Positions 1 through 7,861 of a stretch of 64,000 nucleotides of DNA are shown here, piece by piece; position 1 is the first letter of the stretch, and each line of letters begins with the position of its first letter. Where the stretch lies: NCBI RefSeq assembly GCF_000260115.1, contig NZ_JH651379.1, positions 2,707,466-2,771,465 of the forward strand. Reading direction: 5' to 3'. The notes under the pieces are model-generated. The model did no database searches. It was not told the DNA's origin and saw only the letters and a program-made list of their open reading frames with translations. Both the position numbers and the translations under genes were made by a program. Origin of the DNA: Galbibacter orientalis DSM 19592 (lineage in GTDB: Bacteria > Bacteroidota > Bacteroidia > Flavobacteriales > Flavobacteriaceae).

Positions 1-2409
1 CCCATTTAATACCTGTCTGTTTAAAATTTTATAAAATTGATATAACTCACAGTTAAACGATGTTGAAAGTTCTCTAAAGAATTTATGATTAACCTTAGAT
101 CTTTTACACCACCATATTTGTTTTTGTACATATCTACAATGTTCAAACATATTTGGATTTAATTTTTCATTAATGATTTTTAATATAAATTCTAAATCAT
201 ATTTCATTAACTCTTTATTGTTATCTGGATGCATTGAAGCACAAGATTCTAATAATTCTAAAGACTCATTTTCATACGAATCAAAATGTGTAAAAACTCT
301 ATTCCATATATCATCTCTTAATTCTTCTATGATTGTTCCTTTTTTGACTTCGTAATTATAAATTGATAAACTGTTACCATATATGGGTTTTACTTGTTGG
401 AATTTATGTTTTAATAGCATTTTCCCTATTACATAAAACAATTCTTTCTCAAGTTGTTTTTCTTCATTTGCCCCTTTTAAAACAATATCTAATAAAGTTC
501 TTTGTTTATAATAGCCATATTGTACATCTTGATAATCAAAACTTAAATATTCTTTTATTGTATAATGAAATTCACTTGCTGTTTCAGGATTACGTCTAAT
601 AAATTCTAATGTAGCTAATAAAGCATTCTTTAGGTAGGTAGATGGTCTTCTTGAAAAATGACTTAATAAGCTAAATATGTTTCGCTTTTGTGATGAAAAC
701 TCGTTAGTCTCAAAGTTAAATTTGTATTTATCAACTGATTTAGGTTCACCTTGAAGGCCTAACTTAAGCATATATTCAATTGTTTGGTCAGGTATGATAA
801 ACCAAAACAATTCATAGAATTCTAATAGATTAATTTTAGAGCTACGCGCAAAATTTAAGAGCACAGATTTAATTGCTTCTACTACGTTTTCGTGATTAAA
901 GCTATTGTTAGCAGATATTACACAATCTTTAAATCGATAATCATATTTTGGAAAATAATTAAATAGTAATATCTCAAAATCTAATGATTTTAATTGAAAA
1001 AAAGCTTTGTTAAAAAAATAGATACCTAAGTTTTGCTCTACTATTTTAATTTCTTCTTTATAGATACTTATCAATTCAGACTTTCTTAATAACTCGACAT
1101 TTGAAACAAAGTCATTTTTATTTAGTTTGAATGTCTTGAGTAAATTATCAAAATCAATAGAATTCATATTTACTGAACTGAAGAAGGTAATCAAAGCCAT
1201 TGTATTAATAACATTTTCATTTTTTAATTCGCTTGAATCCTTTAAGAAAGTTTTAAAATAAAGGTCAAATGCGTCTTCTGTGTTATTAAGAGCTGACATA
1301 TCTTGATTAACGCCATCAAGTTTAGCTAGCATAAGAGCAAGTCTAACATTTCCTTTTGCTAAATCTAATATTTTATAAAGTGAATCTTTATTTTTTATAC
1401 AAAAGGGTTCGGTAGTTAAAATATCTCTTAATTCCTCATCTTTAAGTCTTTTGATACTTATAGTTTCGAAATCAAATTCACTAATGTGTTCAGAAAAATC
1501 TGTTGCAGCATAATCTCTAACAGTTACAAGTATTTTTACTTTTTTGTAAGAACTATTTTTTAAAAACTGTAAAATCCGTTCAAAATGAGATATTCTATGT
1601 GCATCATCTATAAAAAGAATGGTTTGTGAGCCTACCGATAGCTTTCCTTTTAGATCATCTACAATTGAATCACTGTCAAATGAATTTACCCAAACCATTG
1701 TGCTAGGTTGTTCTCTTAGTAGTCTATCTAATACTTCAACACATAATTTAGATTTTCCTGTCCCAGCAGGGCCAGAAATGATTGAAATATGATGCTTATT
1801 GATTAATTGAAAAACTTCCTTGATTTCAGTCTCTCTATGTAGAAATGGGTTGTTTAATGGTGTAGCAATTTGTTTGCCAGCACTGTTATAGTTTTTGACA
1901 AATGTTTCTAAAGAGACCCACTGGGATTTATCTAAAGGGATGTCTAAATATTTATTACCTATGTCTGTATTTTGTAATAAAATATTTCTCGCAATACGAT
2001 TGATACCCCAAAAATCCATTAAGATATTTTCTTTTTTGCATAGCTCATTGAGTTGATCACTTTGACCTGGTTTTAACTCAAAACTTGCACAGAATGTGAT
2101 TGTCTGTATTTTTTCTTTTTTTACTCCAGTCTTTTCTTCATCTATACATTTAGTGAAGTCATTTATAAGCTTATTTAACCCTCCACTTTTATCTTTTGTA
2201 ATCTCATTAAAAACAAAAAGATCATTATCCAAAAGTATATAAGAGTCTGGTGTCCCTGATTTTGTTTCTTCTTTTCCTAATGCCATACCAGACCGACCAA
2301 AATCTTTGTGAGACGGGTAATTACGTAGTATGATTTCATCGCACATTTCCTGAAATAATGTGCTGTTTAATGAAATTATTTTTGAAACTATTTCAGAAAG
2401 TTGAGACAT
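1..2409 (-). CDS. STAND-type NTPase with restriction-nuclease-like N-terminus (3' end outside the window)
   Basis: This open frame of 803 codons has no stop and runs off the left edge. Residues 1-150 contain a PD motif (GTPDSY) followed by a hydrophobic strand and an E-x-T/K-type segment (FNEITKDK), the pattern of a PD-(D/E)XK nuclease. A P-loop (GPAGTGKSK) lies near residues 211-219 and a Walker B (ILFIDDAH) about 55 residues later, followed by a long helical region typical of a sensor half. This nuclease, STAND ATPase, helical-sensor order resembles Avs antiviral proteins; that parallel is inference. The ATG is only 2 nt after the stop of the AbiEii toxin gene, so translation is probably coupled. 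Family assignment beyond a P-loop NTPase is uncertain because the C-terminus is missing. Confidence 0.75.
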   Translation of the reverse strand, partial: MSQLSEIVSKIISLNSTLFQEMCDEIILRNYPSHKDFGRSGMALGKEETKSGTPDSYILLDNDLFVFNEITKDKSGGLNKLINDFTKCIDEEKTGVKKEKIQTITFCASFELKPGQSDQLNELCKKENILMDFWGINRIARNILLQNTDIGNKYLDIPLDKSQWVSLETFVKNYNSAGKQIATPLNNPFLHRETEIKEVFQLINKHHISIISGPAGTGKSKLCVEVLDRLLREQPSTMVWVNSFDSDSIVDDLKGKLSVGSQTILFIDDAHRISHFERILQFLKNSSYKKVKILVTVRDYAATDFSEHISEFDFETISIKRLKDEELRDILTTEPFCIKNKDSLYKILDLAKGNVRLALMLAKLDGVNQDMSALNNTEDAFDLYFKTFLKDSSELKNENVINTMALITFFSSVNMNSIDFDNLLKTFKLNKNDFVSNVELLRKSELISIYKEEIKIVEQNLGIYFFNKAFFQLKSLDFEILLFNYFPKYDYRFKDCVISANNSFNHENVVEAIKSVLLNFARSSKINLLEFYELFWFIIPDQTIEYMLKLGLQGEPKSVDKYKFNFETNEFSSQKRNIFSLLSHFSRRPSTYLKNALLATLEFIRRNPETASEFHYTIKEYLSFDYQDVQYGYYKQRTLLDIVLKGANEEKQLEKELFYVIGKMLLKHKFQQVKPIYGNSLSIYNYEVKKGTIIEELRDDIWNRVFTHFDSYENESLELLESCASMHPDNNKELMKYDLEFILKIINEKLNPNMFEHCRYVQKQIWWCKRSKVNHKFFRELSTSFNCELYQFYKILNRQVLNG

Positions 2410-2411
2410 AT

Positions 2412-3254
2412 CTATTTATTTTCAATCAAACCTAATTTAAATTCTTCCAAAATTTCAACGGCATATTCTAAATCCCATTCTCTATTTCTTATCCATTGTT
2501 TGGCAATTACTGAATCTTTGGCATTTGCAACGTTATCGTTGATGGTTTTTAAAATTCTATCATTGATGGCTTCTGAAATATTTAAAAAGTGGCTTGCTTT
2601 TCTCCCTAATACTCTTGCTGCAATTTTGAATTGATCCAAGTCATCTTCCTCCGGAAAAGTGTCATTGTGATGTTCTACTATTTCATCAAAATTTAAATCG
2701 AAGTAATGTTCAATGATTCTTAAAATATCATAGAGGTCGTTATCCCTTTCTTCTGGTCTATCGCTCCAGGCTATTAATTTTAAAATTACCATTCCGGGAA
2801 GGGATGGGATTTGCAAGGACTTTTCTTCTATTTGTACGGTTTCAGATTCTTGTAGCACTTCGTTATATCCCAGAACGTGTAAATCTGTGTAGCGTTCATT
2901 AAATTTTATGGTGAATTTTTCTTCTATCTCTCCAAAGGGTAATAGATCAATAGCAATATTGAATTTGTCATTATAGAGAGTCCACGGAGCTTCTACTTTG
3001 TTAAATCCATATTTGAGAAGTGCTTCAACCACGGCTTCAAATTCCTGTATGGAAGCTATCATTATAGCAAAATCAATATCTTTTGTTCCCCTGTTGGGTT
3101 TAATACCTCCTTTCAATAGTTCTAAGGCTACCGCACTTGCGCCAATGAGGTAGTATGGTATGTTCAGTTTTACCAATACATCATCGATAATGTCAAAAAC
3201 TTCTTTAAAATAAGGGATTGCTAATTCCTTATAGGTTTGGTTTGATTTGCTCAT
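2412..3254 (-). CDS. abiEii: AbiEii/AbiGii-family nucleotidyltransferase toxin
   Basis: This 280-residue protein matches the nucleotidyltransferase toxins of type IV toxin-antitoxin systems, which modify tRNA or nucleotides and cause abortive infection. The nucleotidyltransferase fold shows as a G-S-type motif (LIGASAVAL, about residues 36-44) followed by the acidic pair in TKDIDFAI (about residues 57-64) and a later acid in NIAIDLLPFG. Its start lies 26 nt inside the upstream antitoxin gene, the usual coupled AbiEi-AbiEii order. Only 2 nt separate its stop from the STAND NTPase start, which suggests a three-gene operon. AbiE toxins are well known; the added third gene is the unusual part. 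Confidence 0.85.
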   Translation of the reverse strand: MSKSNQTYKELAIPYFKEVFDIIDDVLVKLNIPYYLIGASAVALELLKGGIKPNRGTKDIDFAIMIASIQEFEAVVEALLKYGFNKVEAPWTLYNDKFNIAIDLLPFGEIEEKFTIKFNERYTDLHVLGYNEVLQESETVQIEEKSLQIPSLPGMVILKLIAWSDRPEERDNDLYDILRIIEHYFDLNFDEIVEHHNDTFPEEDDLDQFKIAARVLGRKASHFLNISEAINDRILKTINDNVANAKDSVIAKQWIRNREWDLEYAVEILEEFKLGLIENK

Positions 3255-4227
3255 TCAAAATTAGATTTGCGGTTTCTTTGCTTCTTTTATCATTCCCGAT
3301 CATCAATTCTGCATACACTAATGCTGCGGGTGCTGTATTCTCATTAAATTGGGGGTTCCAAAAGAGATCGTATGCCCATACATCTCCTTCATCATCTGGG
3401 ATTAGTCTATAGTTGAGCATCAGTTCTTTTACGGTCTCTATCGTGTATATTATAAACTTTTCTGGGCGTAAATGATTGGTGAGTATATCCCCTGCAGGTT
3501 CACCTCCCCATACGGTTTTCCCTTCGTTGAACTGTATTTCTTTCCAATCTTGATTTTTATTTTGAAATCTAAAACGTTGCTTAAAAATCGTAGGCCGTAA
3601 AGTTTGTTCAAATTCTGTAATCCATCTATTGAGAAGTTCTTCATAATGATTGATGATGTATTCATTCTTATTCAATTTTAAAATGAAGTTAGTGTCCAAT
3701 AACCCATTTATAATTAAAGGAATATTTCCCAAGCCTACATTTGTAAGCTCAGCGATATCTCTCTGAGTGTGATTTAATAACTGGGGATTTAATAAAAAAT
3801 GAAATACGACCTTAAGTCCAGTTTTTGTAAATGCCCTATTTCCTTTATCCTTTTTAGTTCTAAGTGTTTTATTGGTATCAATATATAGGAATACTTCATT
3901 ATGGTTTATATAGACATTTCCATTGCCCTCTAAATAATTCACGTTATGCGCTCTTAGTTCTTCCTTTACTTTTGGAAATAACTTTTCGGCAACCAATAGA
4001 AAGTTTTGAAATTCACTGTTGTAATGTAGTATATTGAGTATTTGATGATTCTTCACATCCTTTTTAATCTCTACCAGTAATACGACCTTCTTATCATTAA
4101 GGGTTAAATTTAATTCCCCATCTATACCAGTGTCTTTATTAGGATCAATAGTTTTCCAGTCCCAAATAATCGGGATATCCTTCTCTAAATTATGAATTGC
4201 ATTATTGAAAATATCTAATTCAGTCAT
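3229..4227 (-). CDS. abiEi: AbiEi-family antitoxin and transcriptional repressor
   Basis: The 332-residue product is the Bacteroidota form of the type IV antitoxin AbiEi. It has an N-terminal restriction-endonuclease-like region (DTGIDGELNL followed by VVLLVEIKKD), then a winged-helix-like segment around residues 140-190 (QRDIAELTNVGLGNIPLIINGL), and a long C-terminal domain. Family members neutralise the nucleotidyltransferase toxin and repress their own promoter. The gene is first in the operon and overlaps the toxin gene by 26 nt. A symmetric set of GTTCAY half-sites lies directly upstream. The start ATG at 4227 is preceded by a leader of about 65 nt from the predicted promoter. Confidence 0.8.
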   Translation of the reverse strand: MTELDIFNNAIHNLEKDIPIIWDWKTIDPNKDTGIDGELNLTLNDKKVVLLVEIKKDVKNHQILNILHYNSEFQNFLLVAEKLFPKVKEELRAHNVNYLEGNGNVYINHNEVFLYIDTNKTLRTKKDKGNRAFTKTGLKVVFHFLLNPQLLNHTQRDIAELTNVGLGNIPLIINGLLDTNFILKLNKNEYIINHYEELLNRWITEFEQTLRPTIFKQRFRFQNKNQDWKEIQFNEGKTVWGGEPAGDILTNHLRPEKFIIYTIETVKELMLNYRLIPDDEGDVWAYDLFWNPQFNENTAPAALVYAELMIGNDKRSKETANLILNEQIKPNL

Positions 4228-4244
4228 TACAAAAACATTTTATT

Positions 4245-4303
4245 GTTCACTATTTTTTATTGTTCATAATTCGTGAACACGTGTTATTTATGAACAAAGA
4301 TAC
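4245..4303 (-). promoter_or_regulatory. abiE operon promoter with four half-site operator
   Basis: A TATCTTTG box reads on the minus strand at 4303-4296 and matches the Bacteroidota -7 consensus. Directly downstream are four half-sites, GTTCAC (4245), GTTCAT (4262), GTGAAC (4273) and ATGAAC (4290). Their centres are 17, 11 and 17 bp apart, so the whole array is symmetric. This is what an autoregulating AbiEi dimer pair would need. The promoter match and symmetry are seen directly; the bound protein is inferred. Confidence 0.6.
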
Positions 4304-4330
4304 TTGATTATTATGATTAATATATAAAAA

Positions 4331-4429
4331 TCATTCAGCACATTTCTCTTCATTCCACAAAAAGCTACATTCCGGGCAAAAAGCTTCCCTAAAAAGTCTT
4401 GGACACCATCCACAATTTCTCCTTTCCAT
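4331..4429 (-). CDS. very small zinc-ribbon-like reading frame
   Basis: This 32-codon frame encodes two CxxC knuckles (NCGWCP and FCPECS) separated by nine residues and ends in a Cys-containing acidic tail. It is far shorter than usual annotated genes. It lies in a slightly GC-richer stretch upstream of the abiE promoter. A longer minus-strand frame here (4288-4647) shows no family resemblance. This could be a genuine mini zinc ribbon or the 3' remnant of a larger element gene. Confidence 0.25.
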   Translation of the reverse strand: MERRNCGWCPRLFREAFCPECSFLWNEEKCAE

Positions 4430-4737
4430 TCCGTTAACCCTTCCCGATGCTCTGGGAAGGAACACTGCATTCCCAATTCGAAATCGTGAACACAGTCCGC
4501 TTTATCGGAATTCCATTTAATCATTTGGTGCCACTTCCTATGTATTGGTACTTCACAAAAGACTTTAGAACTACTCCCGCACCCCTCACTGTCCCTCCCT
4601 TTTTTTGACAGCAAAATACCAACATTTGGAAGTTGAACGGACTGCATAAGCCAGTCGTGCCTCCTTTTTATAAGTCCTTATCAATTCCAAATATTGAAAC
4701 CGTATCAGCAACAAAAAAAGGTAACAGCGAGGGCGCT

Positions 4738-4908
4738 ATGGGAAGTAAATCTAAAATGAATCTTATGAAATCGTACAAAAACATCAAAAAGGAAGCGGCA
4801 CCAAAAAAAACAAAAAAGGAAAACGCTCTGGATATAATAAGTAAATCATTTCAAAAAAATAGAAACGCAAACTGTCTGAATGGTTCAGATAGCATTATTA
4901 ATCTTTAA
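4738..4908 (+). CDS. hypothetical lysine-rich small protein upstream of ssb
   Basis: From the ATG at 4738 the frame encodes a 56-residue, strongly basic peptide (many KK pairs) that ends 10 nt before the ssb start. An ATG further upstream at 4633 is possible. I recognise no domain. Its position directly before ssb fits the small hypothetical genes that often open such mobile-element operons in Bacteroidota, but support is positional only. Confidence 0.25.
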   Translation: MGSKSKMNLMKSYKNIKKEAAPKKTKKENALDIISKSFQKNRNANCLNGSDSIINL

Positions 4909-4918
4909 ATATTTTATT

Positions 4919-5263
4919 ATGAGTACTTTAAAAAATCACGTACAGTTAATCGGAAACGTTGGACAGGAACCAACCATTACCAACCTTGAAAGCGGAAAAA
5001 AAGTAGCCCGTTTTTCAATCGCCACCAACGAACACTACAAAAACAGCAAAGGCGAAAAGGTACAGTCCACCGACTGGCACACGGTTGTAGCTTGGGGCAA
5101 GACTGCCGAGATTATCGAAAATTATGTAGGTAAGGGAAAGGAAATAGCCCTAACGGGAAAACTACGAACCCGAAGCTATACCACCGATGACGGAAACCAA
5201 CGCTATGTAACCGAGGTGGAAGCCAATGAAATCCTATTACTAGGAAGCAAAAATGATAAGTAA
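4919..5263 (+). CDS. ssb: single-stranded DNA-binding protein of a mobile element
   Basis: The 114-residue protein is an OB-fold SSB: MSTLKNHVQLIGNVGQEP at the N-terminus, then TNEHYKNSKGE, the TDWHTVVAWGK motif and VGKGKEIALTGKLRTRSY. It is short and lacks the acidic C-terminal tip of housekeeping SSBs, as is common for SSBs carried on conjugative elements. The ATG at 4919 is chosen because homology begins there; an upstream ATG would add an unrelated extension. A strong terminator follows at once, so the gene ends its own transcript before the RadC-like gene. Confidence 0.92.
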   Translation: MSTLKNHVQLIGNVGQEPTITNLESGKKVARFSIATNEHYKNSKGEKVQSTDWHTVVAWGKTAEIIENYVGKGKEIALTGKLRTRSYTTDDGNQRYVTEVEANEILLLGSKNDK

Positions 5264-5274
5264 TCCTAAAAAGC

Positions 5275-5312
5275 AAAGAGGGCGTTCCCTTGGAAAGTAG
5301 CGCCCTCTTTTA
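5275..5312 (+). terminator. rho-independent terminator after ssb
   Basis: A perfect 10 bp stem, AAAGAGGGCG (5275-5284) with CGCCCTCTTT (5301-5310), encloses a 16 nt loop and is followed by T-rich sequence. It lies between the ssb stop and the next start. Confidence 0.85.
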
Positions 5313-5339
5313 ATTATTAACCCTTTTAATAAGCTAATA

Positions 5340-5789
5340 ATGAAAAGCAAAGTTAATGAAATAGCTATAAGTTACAGCGGAAGCACCAAAGCAAATTTAC
5401 TTCCCAAAATCACCTGTTCCCAGAGTGCGGCAGATTTAGCTTACAGCCATTGGAACAAAGAAACAATCGAACTACACGAAACCTTTAAAATACTATTACT
5501 CAATAATGCCAATAAAGTGAAAGGGATTTATGAGGTTTCCAACGGAGGAATTACGGGTACTTTAGTAGATGTGCGAATTTTATTTGCTGTCCTCTTAAAG
5601 AGCCTCACTACCGCAGTAATTTTATTACATAACCATCCGAGTGGAACTTTAAAACCAAGTGAAGCCGACAAACGCCTAACCCAGAAAATTAAAAAGGCAG
5701 GAGAGCTGTTTGATATCAAAGTTTTAGACCATTTGATATTGACCCCTGATGGTGACTATTACAGTTTTGCAGATAACGGAATCCTTTAA
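5340..5789 (+). CDS. RadC-like JAB-domain protein
   Basis: The 149-residue product carries the JAMM metalloprotease-like signature of RadC proteins: HNHPSGTLKPSEAD near residues 100-113 plus an upstream acid. It lacks the helix-hairpin-helix N-terminus of chromosomal RadC, which is usual for the short forms on mobile elements. The biochemical function of RadC is still debated. It follows ssb after a terminator and precedes a small hypothetical gene, a layout often seen in Bacteroidota integrative elements. Confidence 0.88.
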   Translation: MKSKVNEIAISYSGSTKANLLPKITCSQSAADLAYSHWNKETIELHETFKILLLNNANKVKGIYEVSNGGITGTLVDVRILFAVLLKSLTTAVILLHNHPSGTLKPSEADKRLTQKIKKAGELFDIKVLDHLILTPDGDYYSFADNGIL

Positions 5790-5799
5790 ACTGAAAGCT

Positions 5800-5997
5800 A
5801 TGATTTATCTAAATTTTACCGACTTGAGCGAAAAAACTCAAAACCGACTTTTAGAGGATTCTAAAAAAGATGTAGAACGAAAATTTGGGGATGAAATCCG
5901 CAAATACGTCAAGGAAAATTATACAAGTTTTGAAACGATGATTGAAGAAGAAGCTATAAGGAATTTGTATTCCTATACTTTTGTATTCAATATTTAA
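5800..5997 (+). CDS. hypothetical 65-residue protein downstream of radC-like gene
   Basis: From the ATG at 5800 the frame gives a small acidic, helix-rich protein beginning MIYLNFTDLSEKTQ and containing charged repeats of E, D and K. Homologous tiny genes often follow the RadC-like gene in such elements, but I cannot name a family. Its start is 11 nt after the radC-like stop, so the two probably share a transcript that ends at the hairpin at 6019. Confidence 0.6.
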   Translation: MIYLNFTDLSEKTQNRLLEDSKKDVERKFGDEIRKYVKENYTSFETMIEEEAIRNLYSYTFVFNI

Positions 5998-6018
5998 TTT
6001 TTAAAAATTTCCCAGGAA

Positions 6019-6047
6019 AACACCGCTATATTGTAGTGGTGTTTTTT
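6019..6047 (+). terminator. rho-independent terminator
   Basis: AACACCGC pairs with GTGGTGTT (one G-U pair) around a short loop and is followed by a run of six T. It closes the radC-like operon. Confidence 0.75.
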
Positions 6048-6119
6048 GCTTTATTGAATTTTCAATTCAATAAAAATCATTATCTTTATTTCGCTGAAAT
6101 TCAGCATTCAATTTTACGT

Positions 6120-6350
6120 AGGGTTATCCATTTTTTGACTTTCGCCGATAACCGTACCCATCGAAAAATTACATAACAGGAAATTATTTCCCTGAAACTG
6201 GCAATTGGCTTTTTAGCCAAATTGTACGGAATTTTGTCCAGCTGGGCGGGACGAAAAGGAGTAGCAAGAGGGTAACACGCGATGCGATGTTAAGCACTCC
6301 TACTTCTTGTTAATCACTTGATTTTTAGTTAATTAAAAATCAAGTGATTA
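6120..6350 (+). other. oriT-like intergenic region upstream of the mobilisation genes
   Basis: About 430 bp without a gene hold several inverted repeats. GGTTATC/GATAACC arms lie near 6130-6160, and the core AGCAAGAGGGTAACACGC (6263-6280) continues into a TAACA...TGTTA stem ending at 6292. A 38 bp hairpin with 16 bp perfect arms (AATCACTTGATTTTTA) covers 6312-6349. The position directly upstream of a BfmA-like protein and a relaxase is where Bacteroidota mobilisable elements keep their transfer origin. The 18 bp core recurs at 34542 and, inverted, at 55964. No nick site can be proven from sequence. Confidence 0.55.
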
Positions 6351-6364
6351 TTTGGATTTCTACA

Positions 6365-6419
6365 ATTTGCGACAAATGCCCTGTGAGCGCCCATTTTTAG
6401 GGAAGGATTTGCGACAAAT
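6365..6419 (+). promoter_or_regulatory. paired ATTTGCGACAAAT palindromes before the mobilisation operon
   Basis: Two identical 13 bp palindromes, ATTTGCGACAAAT, sit at 6365-6377 and 6407-6419. They are exactly 42 bp (four helical turns) apart, and the second is 9 bp before the bfmA start. They look like operator sites for an autoregulated mobilisation operon, with BfmA itself the obvious candidate ligand. Confidence 0.55.
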
Positions 6420-6428
6420 CGGCGAATT

Positions 6429-6809
6429 ATGGACTCATTTATCGGCATTAGATTCAAAAAGGAAACCGCCAAGCGTTTCCAGCAATTTTCAAGAGCACAC
6501 TTCAAATCGCATACCGAGGCAATGGCGGTGATGCTCGATTTTTTCTTCTACAATGAAATCTCGCCACGGGAAAAACTGGGCCCGACCGGGAGGACGATAG
6601 AGGCCAATTTAAAGAAACGGATCAATGCGGTAATCGCCATAATGCGGAATATGGAAAAGACCCAGACCAAACCCACCGTGGCGATGATCGAATCCCTTTT
6701 TCAGACCGAAGAACCCAAAAAGAAACCGCTGATCTTGGAGAAGAAATTTGTGAAAGAAAAGAAGGAAGTGCATTTTCAAGAAAAACGAAATCTAAATAAC
6801 GAACTCTAA
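6429..6809 (+). CDS. bfmA: BfmA/BtgA-family mobilisation protein
   Basis: This basic 126-residue protein matches relaxosome accessory proteins of Bacteroides mobilisable elements. The N-terminal half (IGIRFKKETAKRFQQFSRAHFKSHTEAMAVML is characteristic in pattern) resembles a ribbon-helix-helix/MobC-type DNA-binding unit and the C-terminus is Lys-rich. It should bind oriT and help the relaxase. It lies directly downstream of the oriT-like region and 11 nt before the relaxase gene. Confidence 0.8.
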   Translation: MDSFIGIRFKKETAKRFQQFSRAHFKSHTEAMAVMLDFFFYNEISPREKLGPTGRTIEANLKKRINAVIAIMRNMEKTQTKPTVAMIESLFQTEEPKKKPLILEKKFVKEKKEVHFQEKRNLNNEL

Positions 6810-6820
6810 ATTTTTGAGCT

Positions 6821-7852
6821 ATGTATATCACGATCACACCTCAAAAATTAGGAGGAAATTATTCACAAAGTTCGGGCGATTTTGTGGGCTATCTGGAAAA
6901 GGAAAATCAAAGTTTGGAACAGGAGGAAATGGAATATTTTTTCAACCAATATGACGATGAAATCTCGGCCGAGGAAGTGGTAAAGGATATTGATGGGAAC
7001 GGTGCCAAACTGAAAAAGAAAGAGCCAAAATTCTATTCGATTACGGTCAGCCCTTCCAAGTATGAACTGAACAGATTACAGAACAGTAGCGAAGATCTGA
7101 AAAAGTACACCCGCGAGCTGATGAAGGATTATGTGGGATCGTTCAACCGGGAAATTAATGGCCGACCGGTAACTATTGACGATATAAAGTATTACGCAAA
7201 AATCGAGCACCAACGAACCTTCAAGGGAACAGACAAACAGATCAAAGAAAACCAACCCTTTGCCTCCAAAATATTGCAGCTAAAAAATGAGATCCGAAAC
7301 ATAGAAAACGGCTCGATGGAAGGAAGTGCCAGAAAGCGGGAACGGGAAATTGCTAAATTAGAAAAGCAGGCCCCGCACCAACAGGATGGGAAACGTATTG
7401 TCCAGGGAATGCCCAAGGCCGGCAACCAAAGTCATATCCATATTATCGTAAGTCGCAAGGATGCTTCCAATTCGTTCAGCCTTTCGCCGGGGAGTAAATA
7501 CAAGGCTTCCGATGTCGAGATGAGAGGGAAACAGGTTAAACGGGGTTTTGACCGGGACAAGTTTTTTGAACAAGCAGAAAAAACCTTTGATAAGACTTTT
7601 GGCTACCAACGGAACTTTGCCGAAACCTACAAAGCCCGGAAGAATTTCATTAAAAACCCAAAAATCTACTTTGCCTCCCTGATGAAATTGCCGACCAATG
7701 AAAAGGCAATCGCTTTTAAACTGATGCGGGAAACGGGCATCCCGATAATGCCAAGTATCCCGACCAACCAGGCGCAGCTTGCCCTAAAGGTTTTCAATAA
7801 GCTGCGCAAAGGTTTGGACGTGGCCATCAAATCAAGTTCCATCGGAATCTAA
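6821..7852 (+). CDS. DUF5712-family mobilisation relaxase
   Basis: The 343-residue product is a Bacteroidota mobilisation protein of the DUF5712/MobB type. The relaxase HUH-like motif is visible as SHIHIIVSRKD near residues 205-215, after a charged linker, and the N-terminus MYITITPQKLGG is typical. It should nick oriT and pilot the strand into the recipient. Its partners are BfmA upstream and the coupling protein 10 nt downstream. The gene appears complete although the next gene is truncated. Confidence 0.82.
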   Translation: MYITITPQKLGGNYSQSSGDFVGYLEKENQSLEQEEMEYFFNQYDDEISAEEVVKDIDGNGAKLKKKEPKFYSITVSPSKYELNRLQNSSEDLKKYTRELMKDYVGSFNREINGRPVTIDDIKYYAKIEHQRTFKGTDKQIKENQPFASKILQLKNEIRNIENGSMEGSARKREREIAKLEKQAPHQQDGKRIVQGMPKAGNQSHIHIIVSRKDASNSFSLSPGSKYKASDVEMRGKQVKRGFDRDKFFEQAEKTFDKTFGYQRNFAETYKARKNFIKNPKIYFASLMKLPTNEKAIAFKLMRETGIPIMPSIPTNQAQLALKVFNKLRKGLDVAIKSSSIGI

Positions 7853-7861
7853 ATCTTTGTT

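Noticed and set aside
4288-4647. 119-codon minus-strand reading frame before the abiE promoter
   Set aside because: No family resemblance, unusual composition, and it ends inside the abiE promoter; only the small zinc-ribbon frame within it has recognisable motifs.
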